Source: Nocardioides astragali (GTDB taxonomy: Bacteria > Actinomycetota > Actinomycetes > Propionibacteriales > Nocardioidaceae). From it: a stretch of DNA of 64,000 nt. The stretch spans positions 248,001 to 312,000 of the forward strand of contig NZ_JAFMZM010000005.1 in assembly GCF_024436375.1 (NCBI RefSeq). Direction: 5' to 3'. A program made the translations under genes and the position numbers. Shown here one piece after another: positions 1-8,952 of this stretch. The notes beneath the pieces were generated by a model. The model was not told the origin of the DNA. It saw only the letters and a program-made list of their open reading frames with translations, and searched no databases. Within the stretch, counting starts at the first letter, position 1, and each line of letters starts with the position of its first letter.

Positions 1-2
1 TG

Positions 3-917
3 CAGTCCCGCGCCGGTCCCGGCGATCGACGCGTAGAGGGCCAGGTGACCGAAGCCGAAGACCATGCTGCGGGCGTTGCTCGCACTGAGGGCGGCTCCGA
101 ACGGGATGGTGAAGTAGACCCACCACAGGCCCACGGCGAGGGAGACGCCGGCCAGTGCGATCACGGCGGCCTCGAGGCTCCAGCCCTGCTTCTCCACCAC
201 CGCCTCGATCGCGGTCGTCGTCCCGAGCACGACCTCGCCGAAGGTGATGATGGCGAGCAGGCCGTAGCGCTCGGCGATGTGGTGGGGATGCCAGGGGGTC
301 GACGGGAGGTGCGTCTCGATCCACACCAAGCCGCCCACCTCCAGGGCGAACAGCGCGAGGGTGAGCGCGACCTGGACGACCAGGGGGAGGAGGTCGAACG
401 CGGTGACCACCCAGCCGACCTGGGCGACGGTGAGCAGGCGGACGTAGGCCAAGCACGTACGGCGCCGCAGCGAGTCGTGGGTCGCCGCGCGGGCCCACAG
501 CAGGATCAGGGATACCCGCATGGTGACGTAGCCCGCCACCACCACGGAGTTGTCGAACTCGCCGTGGTTGAACCCTTCGAAGACGTCGTGCAGTCCCAGG
601 GCCAGGACGAGGACGCCGACCATCTGCAGCAGCGTGGCCAGGCGCATGAACGCGTCGTCAGTGTCGTAGGCCGACGCGAACCACGAGAAGTTGATCCAGG
701 CCAGCGTGATCGCGAACATCGCCACCGCGAAGCCGAGCAGGCCCTCGACGACGTGGTCCTCGACGAGTGCGTGGGCGAACTGCGACCCGGCGAGGCTGAA
801 CGCCACGACCAGCGTGAGGTCGTAGAGCAGCTCGAGGGGAGTGGCCGTGCGGTGGGTCTCGTGGGGGTCGCGGCCGGTCATGCGCCGTAGGCGGTGGGTC
901 AGGTGAGCCTCGCTCAT
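3..917 (-). CDS. Low temperature requirement protein A (LtrA) family membrane protein, C-terminus cut by window edge
   Basis: The reading frame is open from an ATG at 917 to the left edge, giving about 305 residues without a stop, so the C-terminal part is missing. The N-terminus carries the family signature TPLELLYDLTLVVAF (around residues 26-40), followed by several hydrophobic membrane segments. A later segment, GLLAIITFGEVVLG, is also typical of LtrA proteins. LtrA proteins are multi-pass membrane proteins of unclear biochemical role; the name comes from a low-temperature growth phenotype in Listeria. The gene is read away from the SDR gene that ends at 955, on the same strand. Family assignment is by recognition of the motif and membrane pattern; the function is not known. 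Confidence 0.82.
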   Translation of the reverse strand, partial: MSEAHLTHRLRRMTGRDPHETHRTATPLELLYDLTLVVAFSLAGSQFAHALVEDHVVEGLLGFAVAMFAITLAWINFSWFASAYDTDDAFMRLATLLQMVGVLVLALGLHDVFEGFNHGEFDNSVVVAGYVTMRVSLILLWARAATHDSLRRRTCLAYVRLLTVAQVGWVVTAFDLLPLVVQVALTLALFALEVGGLVWIETHLPSTPWHPHHIAERYGLLAIITFGEVVLGTTTAIEAVVEKQGWSLEAAVIALAGVSLAVGLWWVYFTIPFGAALSASNARSMVFGFGHLALYASIAGTGAGL

Positions 918-954
918 GCCTCCGGATCCTCGCAGACCTCGGGCGTTGCCCGCC

Positions 955-1716
955 TCAGGCGATGGTCAGTCCGCCGTCGACCGGGATCATCTGCCCGGTG
1001 ACGTAGCCGGCGGCGTCCGAGGCCAACCACACGGCCGTCGCCGCGAGCTCACGCGGGTCGCCCGTGCGCCCGGTCGGCACGCGCTGCATGGCCAGGTCGA
1101 GGTAGCCCTCGGGATAGGTGTCGGTCATCTCCGAGGCGAAGAAGCCGGGTGCGAGGGCGTTGACGCGGATGCCCTTGCGGCCCGTCCACTGCTGGGCGAG
1201 GTCACGCGTCAGGCCGCCGAGGCCCGCCTTGGAGGCGGAGTACGCCGCCTGGGGCAGGCCGCCGGTGGTGATGCCGAGGATCGAGGAGATGTTGATGATG
1301 CTCGACCCGGGCTCCATCACCCGGCCGCAGGCCTGCGCCATCCAGTAGCAGCCGTTGAGGTTGACGTCGATGACCGACCGGAACTGCTCCGGGGTCTCCC
1401 GCGTGGCGGGGATCGCGGTGCCGACGCCGGCGTTGTTGACGAGCACGTCGACGCGGCCGAACGTCGCCACGGCCTCGTCGACCAGCCGCTGGCACTGCGC
1501 GGGGTCCGCGACATCGGTGGCCACCGTGTGCACCCGACGGCCGATGGATCGTACGGACTCGGCGACCTGCTCGAGCTTCTCCACCCGACGCGCGCCGAGC
1601 ACCACGTCGGCACCGGCCTCGGCGAAGCAGTGGGCGAACGCCACGCCCAGCCCGCTGGAGGCGCCGGTGACGATGACGACCTTGTCGTCGAGACGAAAGA
1701 GGTCCAGGAGGGTCAT
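955..1716 (-). CDS. SDR family oxidoreductase
   Basis: This 253-aa protein is a classical short-chain dehydrogenase/reductase. It shows the Rossmann motif TGASSGLG near the N-terminus (NAD(P) binding), NNAG in the middle, an active-site YSASK (Tyr and Lys of the catalytic triad, preceded by an Ile-Ser-Ser stretch), and the usual C-terminal PVDGG. The start at 1716 (MTLLDLF...) fits the normal distance to the glycine motif; an open frame extends to 1881 but runs through a palindromic repeat and is not believed. The length is standard for 3-oxoacyl-ACP reductase or gluconate 5-dehydrogenase-like enzymes. The substrate cannot be told from sequence. It is separated from the upstream MFS gene by a repeat element, so it is probably transcribed separately. 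Confidence 0.9.
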   Translation of the reverse strand: MTLLDLFRLDDKVVIVTGASSGLGVAFAHCFAEAGADVVLGARRVEKLEQVAESVRSIGRRVHTVATDVADPAQCQRLVDEAVATFGRVDVLVNNAGVGTAIPATRETPEQFRSVIDVNLNGCYWMAQACGRVMEPGSSIINISSILGITTGGLPQAAYSASKAGLGGLTRDLAQQWTGRKGIRVNALAPGFFASEMTDTYPEGYLDLAMQRVPTGRTGDPRELAATAVWLASDAAGYVTGQMIPVDGGLTIA

Positions 1717-1755
1717 GGCGAGACCATAGCCGCCGTGGCTGACCCCGGGACCCAC

Positions 1756-1848
1756 TGCCTGTTCACCATGGGATGTCGGTGAACAGGCACTTCCCCAGGT
1801 GAATTGACCGAGGGGAGTGCGTATTCGTCGACATCCCATGATGAACAG
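1756..1848. repeat. Palindromic intergenic repeat, copy 1
   Basis: This is a 93-bp imperfect palindrome between the SDR and MFS genes. Its outer arms contain catgggatgtcg and cgacatcccatg; inner arms are gcacttcccc and ggggagtgc, and the centre is a near-palindrome ggtgaattgacc. A second copy lies at 36471-36563 in the same orientation on this strand and agrees at roughly 85% of positions by eye. The element resembles a REP- or MITE-type dispersed repeat. The two flanking genes here are in tandem, so it is not simply a bidirectional terminator. Confidence 0.85.
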
Positions 1849-1877
1849 TCGGGTGGTGAACGGGCGGGCAGCACGCA

Positions 1878-3119
1878 TCACCGGGCGGCAGGCTCCAAGG
1901 GCTCGACCGGAGCGCGCTTCAGGTTGCGCACCGACCGCGAGCAGAGCACGAGTCCGACCACGGCGACGTACGCCACGGCCGAGGCGATGAGGACCGGCCG
2001 GAATCCGAAGGCTTCTGCCAGAGGCCCGTAGGCGAGCTGGCCGATCGGCATCGCGACGAACGAGCCGAGCATGTCGTACGAGTAGGCGCGCGAGAGCATG
2101 CGGTCGTCGATGTTCTCCTGCATCGCGAGGTTCCAGCCCATCCCGAAGATCTCAGTGCCGGCACCCGCGAGGAAGGCAACGGCGACGAGTCCGACGAGGT
2201 GGGGAGAGACGCCGAGCAGCAGGATGGGTGGCGCGATCATCGCCATGCCCAGCATCCCGAGCAGGAGTGGCCGCTCCAGGCGTACGCGGAGCAGGACGAC
2301 AGTCGTGAGCAGCAGCCCCACCGCCTCGGCGGAGAGGACGAAGCCCCATCCCTGCCGGCCGATGGTGTCGTCGGCGATCGCCGGGCCGAGGGTGTACCAC
2401 GCTCCCATGTGGATCGCGTTGAGGACGCCGAAGCCCACGACCACGATCCAGAGCCACGGTGTGGCCCAGAAGAAGCTCCATCCTTCGCGGAGCTCCCCGA
2501 TCGTGTCAGGGGCGGCACCGCCTGGCTCCTTGGGAGGCATCGCCACCGGGAGCAGGAGCAGGGCTGCGAGCAACCAGGTCGCAGCATCCACGGCCAGTGC
2601 CCATCCCGATCCGGCCGTGACCACGAGCAGGGCGCCGATCGTCGGGCCGACGACCATCGTCCCGTTGCGGGTGAGGGACACGAGCGCGTTGGCCGGCTGC
2701 AGCTCCGAGCGCTCCACGAGCTGGGGGAGCACGCTCGCCATTGCCGGGAACGAGATGCCGGAGACGGCGCCGTGCACGACGGACAGCACGACGAGCATCC
2801 AGATCTCAGCGTGACCTGACAGCACGAGCAGCGCGATCGCACCCTGACTGAGGGCGGACGCCATGTTGGAGGCCTGCAGCACCAGGGTGCGCGGGAACCG
2901 GTCGGCGATGACACCACCGTAGAGCAGCAGCGCGATCATCGGGATCGTGTGCGCGGCCAGCACCTGGCCGAGCGCGCTGGGAGAGTCGGTGATGTCGAGG
3001 ACGGCGAACGCCAGCGCGACGGTCGCCATCATGTTGCCGAACGTGTTGACGAGGCGCGAGGCGAAGTACCAGGCGAAGTTGCGGTTGCGCAGTGGTGCGA
3101 GCGCGGCCGACCAGGTCAT
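1878..3119 (-). CDS. MFS transporter (drug/proton antiporter-like)
   Basis: This 413-aa membrane protein has the length and multi-pass pattern of a major facilitator. The N-terminus reads RNRNFAWYFASRLVNTFGNMM, a start typical of the MFS_3/enterobactin-exporter-like group. A loop after the second helix reads GGVIADRFPRTLVL, matching the family signature G-x3-D-R-x-G-R-R loosely. It probably exports a small molecule by proton antiport at the cytoplasmic membrane; the substrate is unknown. The ATG at 3119 overlaps the stop of the upstream HTH regulator by four bases (ATGA), so the two are translationally coupled, which suggests that the regulator controls this exporter. A longer open frame to 3335 simply runs into the regulator gene. 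Confidence 0.9.
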   Translation of the reverse strand: MTWSAALAPLRNRNFAWYFASRLVNTFGNMMATVALAFAVLDITDSPSALGQVLAAHTIPMIALLLYGGVIADRFPRTLVLQASNMASALSQGAIALLVLSGHAEIWMLVVLSVVHGAVSGISFPAMASVLPQLVERSELQPANALVSLTRNGTMVVGPTIGALLVVTAGSGWALAVDAATWLLAALLLLPVAMPPKEPGGAAPDTIGELREGWSFFWATPWLWIVVVGFGVLNAIHMGAWYTLGPAIADDTIGRQGWGFVLSAEAVGLLLTTVVLLRVRLERPLLLGMLGMAMIAPPILLLGVSPHLVGLVAVAFLAGAGTEIFGMGWNLAMQENIDDRMLSRAYSYDMLGSFVAMPIGQLAYGPLAEAFGFRPVLIASAVAYVAVVGLVLCSRSVRNLKRAPVEPLEPAAR

Positions 3120-3712
3120 CGGGCGTCCTCGGGGATCGTGGGGTCGGTCGTGGTGTCGCTCGGGACCCATCTCGCGTCCGGCCCGGTCAGGCCGCCGTTC
3201 ATCGCGAAGGCGTGGGAGGTGGCGCTGATGTGCACCGTGTCGGGAGTGCCGGCGGGGCGCGCCGCGGCGTGCAGGAGGTGGGACGCCTCGAGGAGCAGGT
3301 CGAGGGCGCGGTGCCAGGCCTCGACCGGCACCCACGCCTCGAGGTCGCTCGACGACGACGACCCGGGGGCCGCGTCCCTCATCCGTCGCTCGATCTCGAC
3401 GGCGTTGGCGCGGACGTAGGCGATCCGCTCGTCCACGCCCGCTCGCTGGGGGGACACGTCGAGCGTGGCGTCGTAGCGATAGCGCTTGGCCATGCCGCCG
3501 CGAACCTTCTCCTCGCTCTCGACGACGAGCTCGCCGATGTCGTGGAGGACGCGCAGGTGGTAGGAGGCGTTGGCGTGCGTGATCTCGAGCGCCCGAGCGA
3601 CCTCGGCGGCGCTCATGGCCTCGGCGGTCAGCATCGACAGGATGCGCAGCCGCAGCGGGTGCGCGGTCGCACGCAGCCGGGCCACCGCCCGCGGGTCGGT
3701 CTCGGTGTCCAT
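3116..3712 (-). CDS. ArsR/HTH_20-type winged-helix transcriptional regulator
   Basis: The 198-aa protein begins with a winged-helix DNA-binding domain (about residues 10-90). The segment RATAHPLRLRILSMLT is characteristic, and the recognition region AAEVARALEITHANASYHLR resembles other HTH_20 repressors. The C-terminal half has no motif I recognise and may bind a ligand or mediate dimerisation. No metal-binding cysteines like those of ArsR are present. It overlaps the MFS exporter gene by four bases, so it is likely a local repressor of that exporter. Its promoter region carries two copies of a 12-base sequence bracketing the -35/-10 boxes, as expected for autoregulation. The start at 3712 is chosen because the domain begins immediately after it; upstream codons lie in the promoter. 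Confidence 0.88.
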   Translation of the reverse strand: MDTETDPRAVARLRATAHPLRLRILSMLTAEAMSAAEVARALEITHANASYHLRVLHDIGELVVESEEKVRGGMAKRYRYDATLDVSPQRAGVDERIAYVRANAVEIERRMRDAAPGSSSSSDLEAWVPVEAWHRALDLLLEASHLLHAAARPAGTPDTVHISATSHAFAMNGGLTGPDARWVPSDTTTDPTIPEDAR

Positions 3713-3727
3713 CTCACCCTCCAAGAG

Positions 3728-3785
3728 TTCTTGGGGAGTGAGTGTGCCCGGCGCGTGCACGACTGTCAAACACTTCTTGGGGAGT
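3728..3785 (-). promoter_or_regulatory. Promoter of the HTH-MFS operon with paired operator-like repeats
   Basis: On the minus strand a perfect -35 TTGACA (3764-3769) is followed after 17 bases by CACACT (3741-3746), a plausible -10. The sequence ttcttggggagt (plus-strand reading) occurs exactly twice, at 3774-3785 just upstream of the -35 and at 3728-3739 just downstream of the -10, 46 bases apart. Direct repeats flanking a promoter in front of a repressor gene suggest an autoregulatory operator. This is inferred from layout only. Confidence 0.65.
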
Positions 3786-3903
3786 CGTCCCGGGTCCTTC
3801 CCTGACCTGACCCTGAGTTGACCCCGGAACGGGATGATCCGGTGCCTACGGCGTGCTTGAGTAGGTGTCAGCAGAGGGCACCCGGCCCCAAGGAGTGAGT
3901 GAG

Positions 3904-4395
3904 ATGTCCGACCAGTACCCGCAGGACCCGCAGAGCGCACAGGACCCGACGTACCCGGGCCAGCAGGGCGCGTACGGCCAGCAGCCGCGGCCCGTGTTCC
4001 AGTCCCAGCCGTCGACGATGTCGCCCGAGGACGAGCGCACCTGGGGCGCGATCAGCCACGGCGGCGCGGTCGTCGCGATGATCTGCTCGGCCGGATTCCT
4101 GGGCTTCCTGGCCTCCGTCGCGGTCTACGTCATCCACAAGGACCGCGGGCCGTTCGTCCGCGCGCACGCCGCCAACTCGCTCAACATCCAGATCACCATG
4201 TTCATCTGGCTGGTGGTGCTCGGCATCCTCACCATCCCCGTCGCCTTGTTCACCCTGGGGCTGGGCCTGGTCGTGATGCTCCCGGCGCTGGCCGCCGCGT
4301 TCGTCGTCGCCGGCATCCTGCACGTCGTCGGGGCGATCAAGGCCTACAACGGCGAGTGGTGGAACCCGCCGCTGACGCCGCGTTTCGTGAAGTGA
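3904..4395 (+). CDS. DUF4870 domain-containing membrane protein
   Basis: This 163-aa protein has a Gln/Pro/Tyr-rich disordered N-terminus (about residues 1-40, with PGQQGAYGQQPRPV). A DUF4870 core follows: an ISHGGAVVAMI segment, a helix, the conserved D-x-G-PFVRAHAANSLNIQI stretch, two further hydrophobic helices and a short tail. Three or so membrane segments are expected, so it sits in the cytoplasmic membrane. The function of the family is unknown. The start at 3904 is supported by AAGGAG at 3890-3895, eight bases upstream; an ATG-free extension to 3865 lacks such a site. It is followed by a strong hairpin terminator and stands as a single-gene unit. Confidence 0.87.
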   Translation: MSDQYPQDPQSAQDPTYPGQQGAYGQQPRPVFQSQPSTMSPEDERTWGAISHGGAVVAMICSAGFLGFLASVAVYVIHKDRGPFVRAHAANSLNIQITMFIWLVVLGILTIPVALFTLGLGLVVMLPALAAAFVVAGILHVVGAIKAYNGEWWNPPLTPRFVK

Positions 4396-4405
4396 GCTGA
4401 GCCGG

Positions 4406-4444
4406 GCTGCCCGGGTCCGGACCGCCAGGTCGGGCCCGGGCAGC
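4406..4444 (+). terminator. Hairpin terminator after DUF4870 gene
   Basis: A perfect 10-bp GC stem, gctgcccggg (4406-4415) with cccgggcagc (4435-4444), begins about ten bases after the stop codon. There is no T-run, which is common for actinobacterial terminators. Confidence 0.7.
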
Positions 4445-4505
4445 AGTGCGTCCACCCGCTCCGTCGTCCGGCCGGATCCCTTCGGCGCCCAAGCGCGGGA
4501 CAGGC

Positions 4506-4511
4506 TAGGAT
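4506..4511 (+). promoter_or_regulatory. -10 box of leuS leader transcript
   Basis: TAGGAT lies exactly six bases before the GTG of the leader peptide at 4518. This is the spacing of a leaderless actinobacterial promoter, so transcription probably starts at or next to the leader GTG. No clear -35 is visible. Confidence 0.55.
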
Positions 4512-4517
4512 GGAGGC

Positions 4518-4553
4518 GTGCACCAGTTCCTCCTTCTTCCGCAGCCGCGCTGA
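4518..4553 (+). CDS. leuS leader peptide (11 aa, Leu-Leu-Leu)
   Basis: A tiny reading frame GTG...TGA encodes MHQFLLLPQPR. Three consecutive leucine codons (ctc ctt ctt, 4530-4538) occupy its middle. It lies 120 bases upstream of leuS and just before an intrinsic terminator, the classic layout of an amino-acid attenuator in which ribosome stalling at leucine codons senses charged tRNA-Leu. A published comparative survey of actinobacterial amino-acid genes predicted attenuators of this kind upstream of leuS in some Streptomyces. The peptide itself is regulatory and is not expected to have another role. Confidence 0.75.
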   Translation: MHQFLLLPQPR

Positions 4554-4614
4554 TCCTCCTGGCTCGATCGACCAGGACCGACACGCGGCTACCCCTCCAT
4601 GTGAGGGGTTTTTT
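4543..4614 (+). promoter_or_regulatory. leuS transcription attenuator (leader stems and intrinsic terminator)
   Basis: The terminator is cccctc (4592-4597) paired with gagggg (4603-4608), followed by six T residues (4609-4614). Upstream, agccgcg (4543-4549, overlapping the end of the leader peptide) pairs perfectly with cgcggct (4584-4590), enclosing a second small stem tcctgg/ccagga (4557-4562 with 4572-4577). The first stem would be disrupted or allowed depending on ribosome position. I could not identify a convincing antiterminator that overlaps the terminator arm, so the exact switch is unresolved. Confidence 0.75.
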
Positions 4615-4673
4615 CATGCCAGCACCCAGCCCCACCCCAGCCAGACCTGCACCCAGCACCAAGAGGACACGCC

Positions 4674-7181
<2,508 letters not shown>

Positions 7182-7209
7182 GGCTTCCGCGGGCCGCTAG
7201 GGTCTCGGC

Positions 7210-8073
7210 ATGTCTCGCGTCGTGGTGGTCACCGACTCGACCGCGAGCCTGCCCGTTGAGATCACGCAGGCACGCGGGATCCGGGTCGTGCCGCTGCAGG
7301 TCGTCATCGGCGCCAAGGTGCTCGACGAAGGCCCCGAGGGTGCCACGCCCGAGGTGGTCGCCCAGGCGCTGCGCGACTTCGTGCCGGTCAGCACCTCGCG
7401 CCCGGCGCCGGTGCTGTTCGCCGACCTCTATCGCGGACTCGAGGCCGAGGGGGTCGAGGAGATCGTGTCGATCCACCTCTCCGGCGAGATGAGCGGCACC
7501 TTCGAGTCCGCCCAGCTGGCGGCGCTCGAGGTCGACCTGCCGGTGCACGTGGTCGACTCCGGCCAGGTCGGCATCGCGACCGGCTACGCCGCGCTGACGG
7601 CGGCCGACGTGCTCGACGCCGGAGGGACCGGCGAGGAGGCTGCCAAGGCTGCGCTGGCGCGGGGGGAGGCGGCCACGTCGCTGTTCTACGTCGACACCCT
7701 CGAGCACCTCCGCCGTGGCGGGCGGATCGGTGCGGCCGCCGCGATCTTCGGCAGCGCCCTCTCGGTGAAGCCGCTGCTGGAGATCAAGGACGGCAAGGTG
7801 GCGCCGCGGGAGCGGGTCCGTACGGCGTCGCGTGCCCTCGCCCGGCTGGCCGACCTGGCGGTCGAGGCGGCGGGGGAGAGCCCCGTCGACGTCTGCGTCT
7901 CGCACCTCGCCAACGCCGACCGGGCCGACGAGCTGGCGGCGACCCTCACCGAGCGGCTGGCCGACGGACTGGAGGGCCGCGAGGTCATGTGCGGCGAGCT
8001 CGGAGCGGTCCTCGGTGCCCACGTCGGGCCCGGGATGGTGGCGGTGTGCGTGGCGCCGCGACCCACCTCATGA
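7210..8073 (+). CDS. DegV family protein (fatty-acid binding)
   Basis: This 287-aa protein is a DegV/FakB-type lipid carrier. It opens with VVVVTDSTASLP, the family start, then carries a PVSTSRPAP loop, a VSIHLSGEMSGTFESAQLA segment and the VVDSG signature. The C-terminal part contains TLEHLRRGGRI and SVKPLLEI, all standard for the family. In Firmicutes these proteins hold fatty acids for a FakA-type kinase; no such kinase is visible here, so partner and role are inferred only from the family. TAGGGT at 7198-7203 stands six bases before the ATG, suggesting a leaderless transcript separate from leuS. The position just before comEA is common in actinobacteria. Confidence 0.92.
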   Translation: MSRVVVVTDSTASLPVEITQARGIRVVPLQVVIGAKVLDEGPEGATPEVVAQALRDFVPVSTSRPAPVLFADLYRGLEAEGVEEIVSIHLSGEMSGTFESAQLAALEVDLPVHVVDSGQVGIATGYAALTAADVLDAGGTGEEAAKAALARGEAATSLFYVDTLEHLRRGGRIGAAAAIFGSALSVKPLLEIKDGKVAPRERVRTASRALARLADLAVEAAGESPVDVCVSHLANADRADELAATLTERLADGLEGREVMCGELGAVLGAHVGPGMVAVCVAPRPTS

Positions 8074-8147
8074 GTCCCGGCTGACCTCTCTCCACAGATC
8101 GCCCGAGGTGGCTACCGGCGGGTCTGCGCGGTTCCTAGCGTGGAGGC

Positions 8148-8951
8148 ATGCGCCGATCCCAGTCGTCCTCCGAGCACGCCGAGGCGGTGTCGCGGCGGCT
8201 GGCGAGCCTGAGCGCCGAGCTGGCCGCGGTCCGCGGAGAGCCGGACACGTCCACCCACACCCGGGTGCGCGATCGTGGGGATGCTCCGCCGCCGGTCGTG
8301 CTGCCGGTGCCCGGGAGGCACGCGTCGCGACGGCTGCGGATCGGTGGCCTCCAGCTCGGCCCGATCCACCTGGCCGTCGTCGCGGTCGTGGCCGCGGCGG
8401 CGGTGGGGTTGGCTGCGTGGTGGGCGGTGCGCGACCAGGCCGAGGCGCTCCCGGCGACGCCGCTGAGCCCGGCGACCTCGCCCCTGGTCCCGGTCAGTCC
8501 CACGACCGAGACGTCGGACGACCCCACGGCCGACCTGGTCGTCGACGTCGCCGGCAAGGTGCGCCGACCCGGCATCGCCGTGCTGCCTGCCGGCTCGCGG
8601 GTCATCGACGCCCTGAAGGCGGCCGGGGGAGCGCGCCGCGGCGTCGACCTGACCTCGCTGAACCTCGCCCGGCCGGTCCTGGACGGGGAGCAGATCCTCG
8701 TCGGCGTCGAGCCGGTCGCGGGCGTGGCCGGCAGCCTCGGCGCCCCGTCCGCCGGTGAGTCGCTGGTCAACCTCAACACTGCCGACCAGGCCACGCTGGA
8801 GACGCTGCCGGGGGTGGGACCCGTGACGGCGGAGTCGATCCTGGCGTGGCGCACCGACAACGGCGGGTTCACCGCCGTCGACGAGCTCCTGGAGGTCGAC
8901 GGCATCGGTGAGGCCACCCTCGCCGACCTCGCTCCGCTCGTGACGCTCTGA
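8148..8951 (+). CDS. comEA: ComEA family helix-hairpin-helix DNA-uptake protein
   Basis: The 267-aa protein has a cytoplasmic N-terminal region (about 1-70), one membrane segment (about 72-92, LAVVAVVAAAAVGLAAWWAV) and an extracytoplasmic linker. A SLBB-like domain follows (about 125-185, VVDVAGKVRRPGIAVLPAGSRV). The C-terminal tandem helix-hairpin-helix reads LVNLNTADQATLETLPGVGPV and GFTAVDELLEVDGIG. ComEA binds incoming double-stranded DNA at the cell surface and hands it to the ComEC channel, whose gene starts one base after this stop codon. TAGCGT at 8136-8141 with six-base spacing to ATG suggests a leaderless promoter. The membrane-anchored SLBB plus HhH arrangement is the normal actinobacterial form. 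Confidence 0.93.
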   Translation: MRRSQSSSEHAEAVSRRLASLSAELAAVRGEPDTSTHTRVRDRGDAPPPVVLPVPGRHASRRLRIGGLQLGPIHLAVVAVVAAAAVGLAAWWAVRDQAEALPATPLSPATSPLVPVSPTTETSDDPTADLVVDVAGKVRRPGIAVLPAGSRVIDALKAAGGARRGVDLTSLNLARPVLDGEQILVGVEPVAGVAGSLGAPSAGESLVNLNTADQATLETLPGVGPVTAESILAWRTDNGGFTAVDELLEVDGIGEATLADLAPLVTL

Positions 8952-8952
8952 C

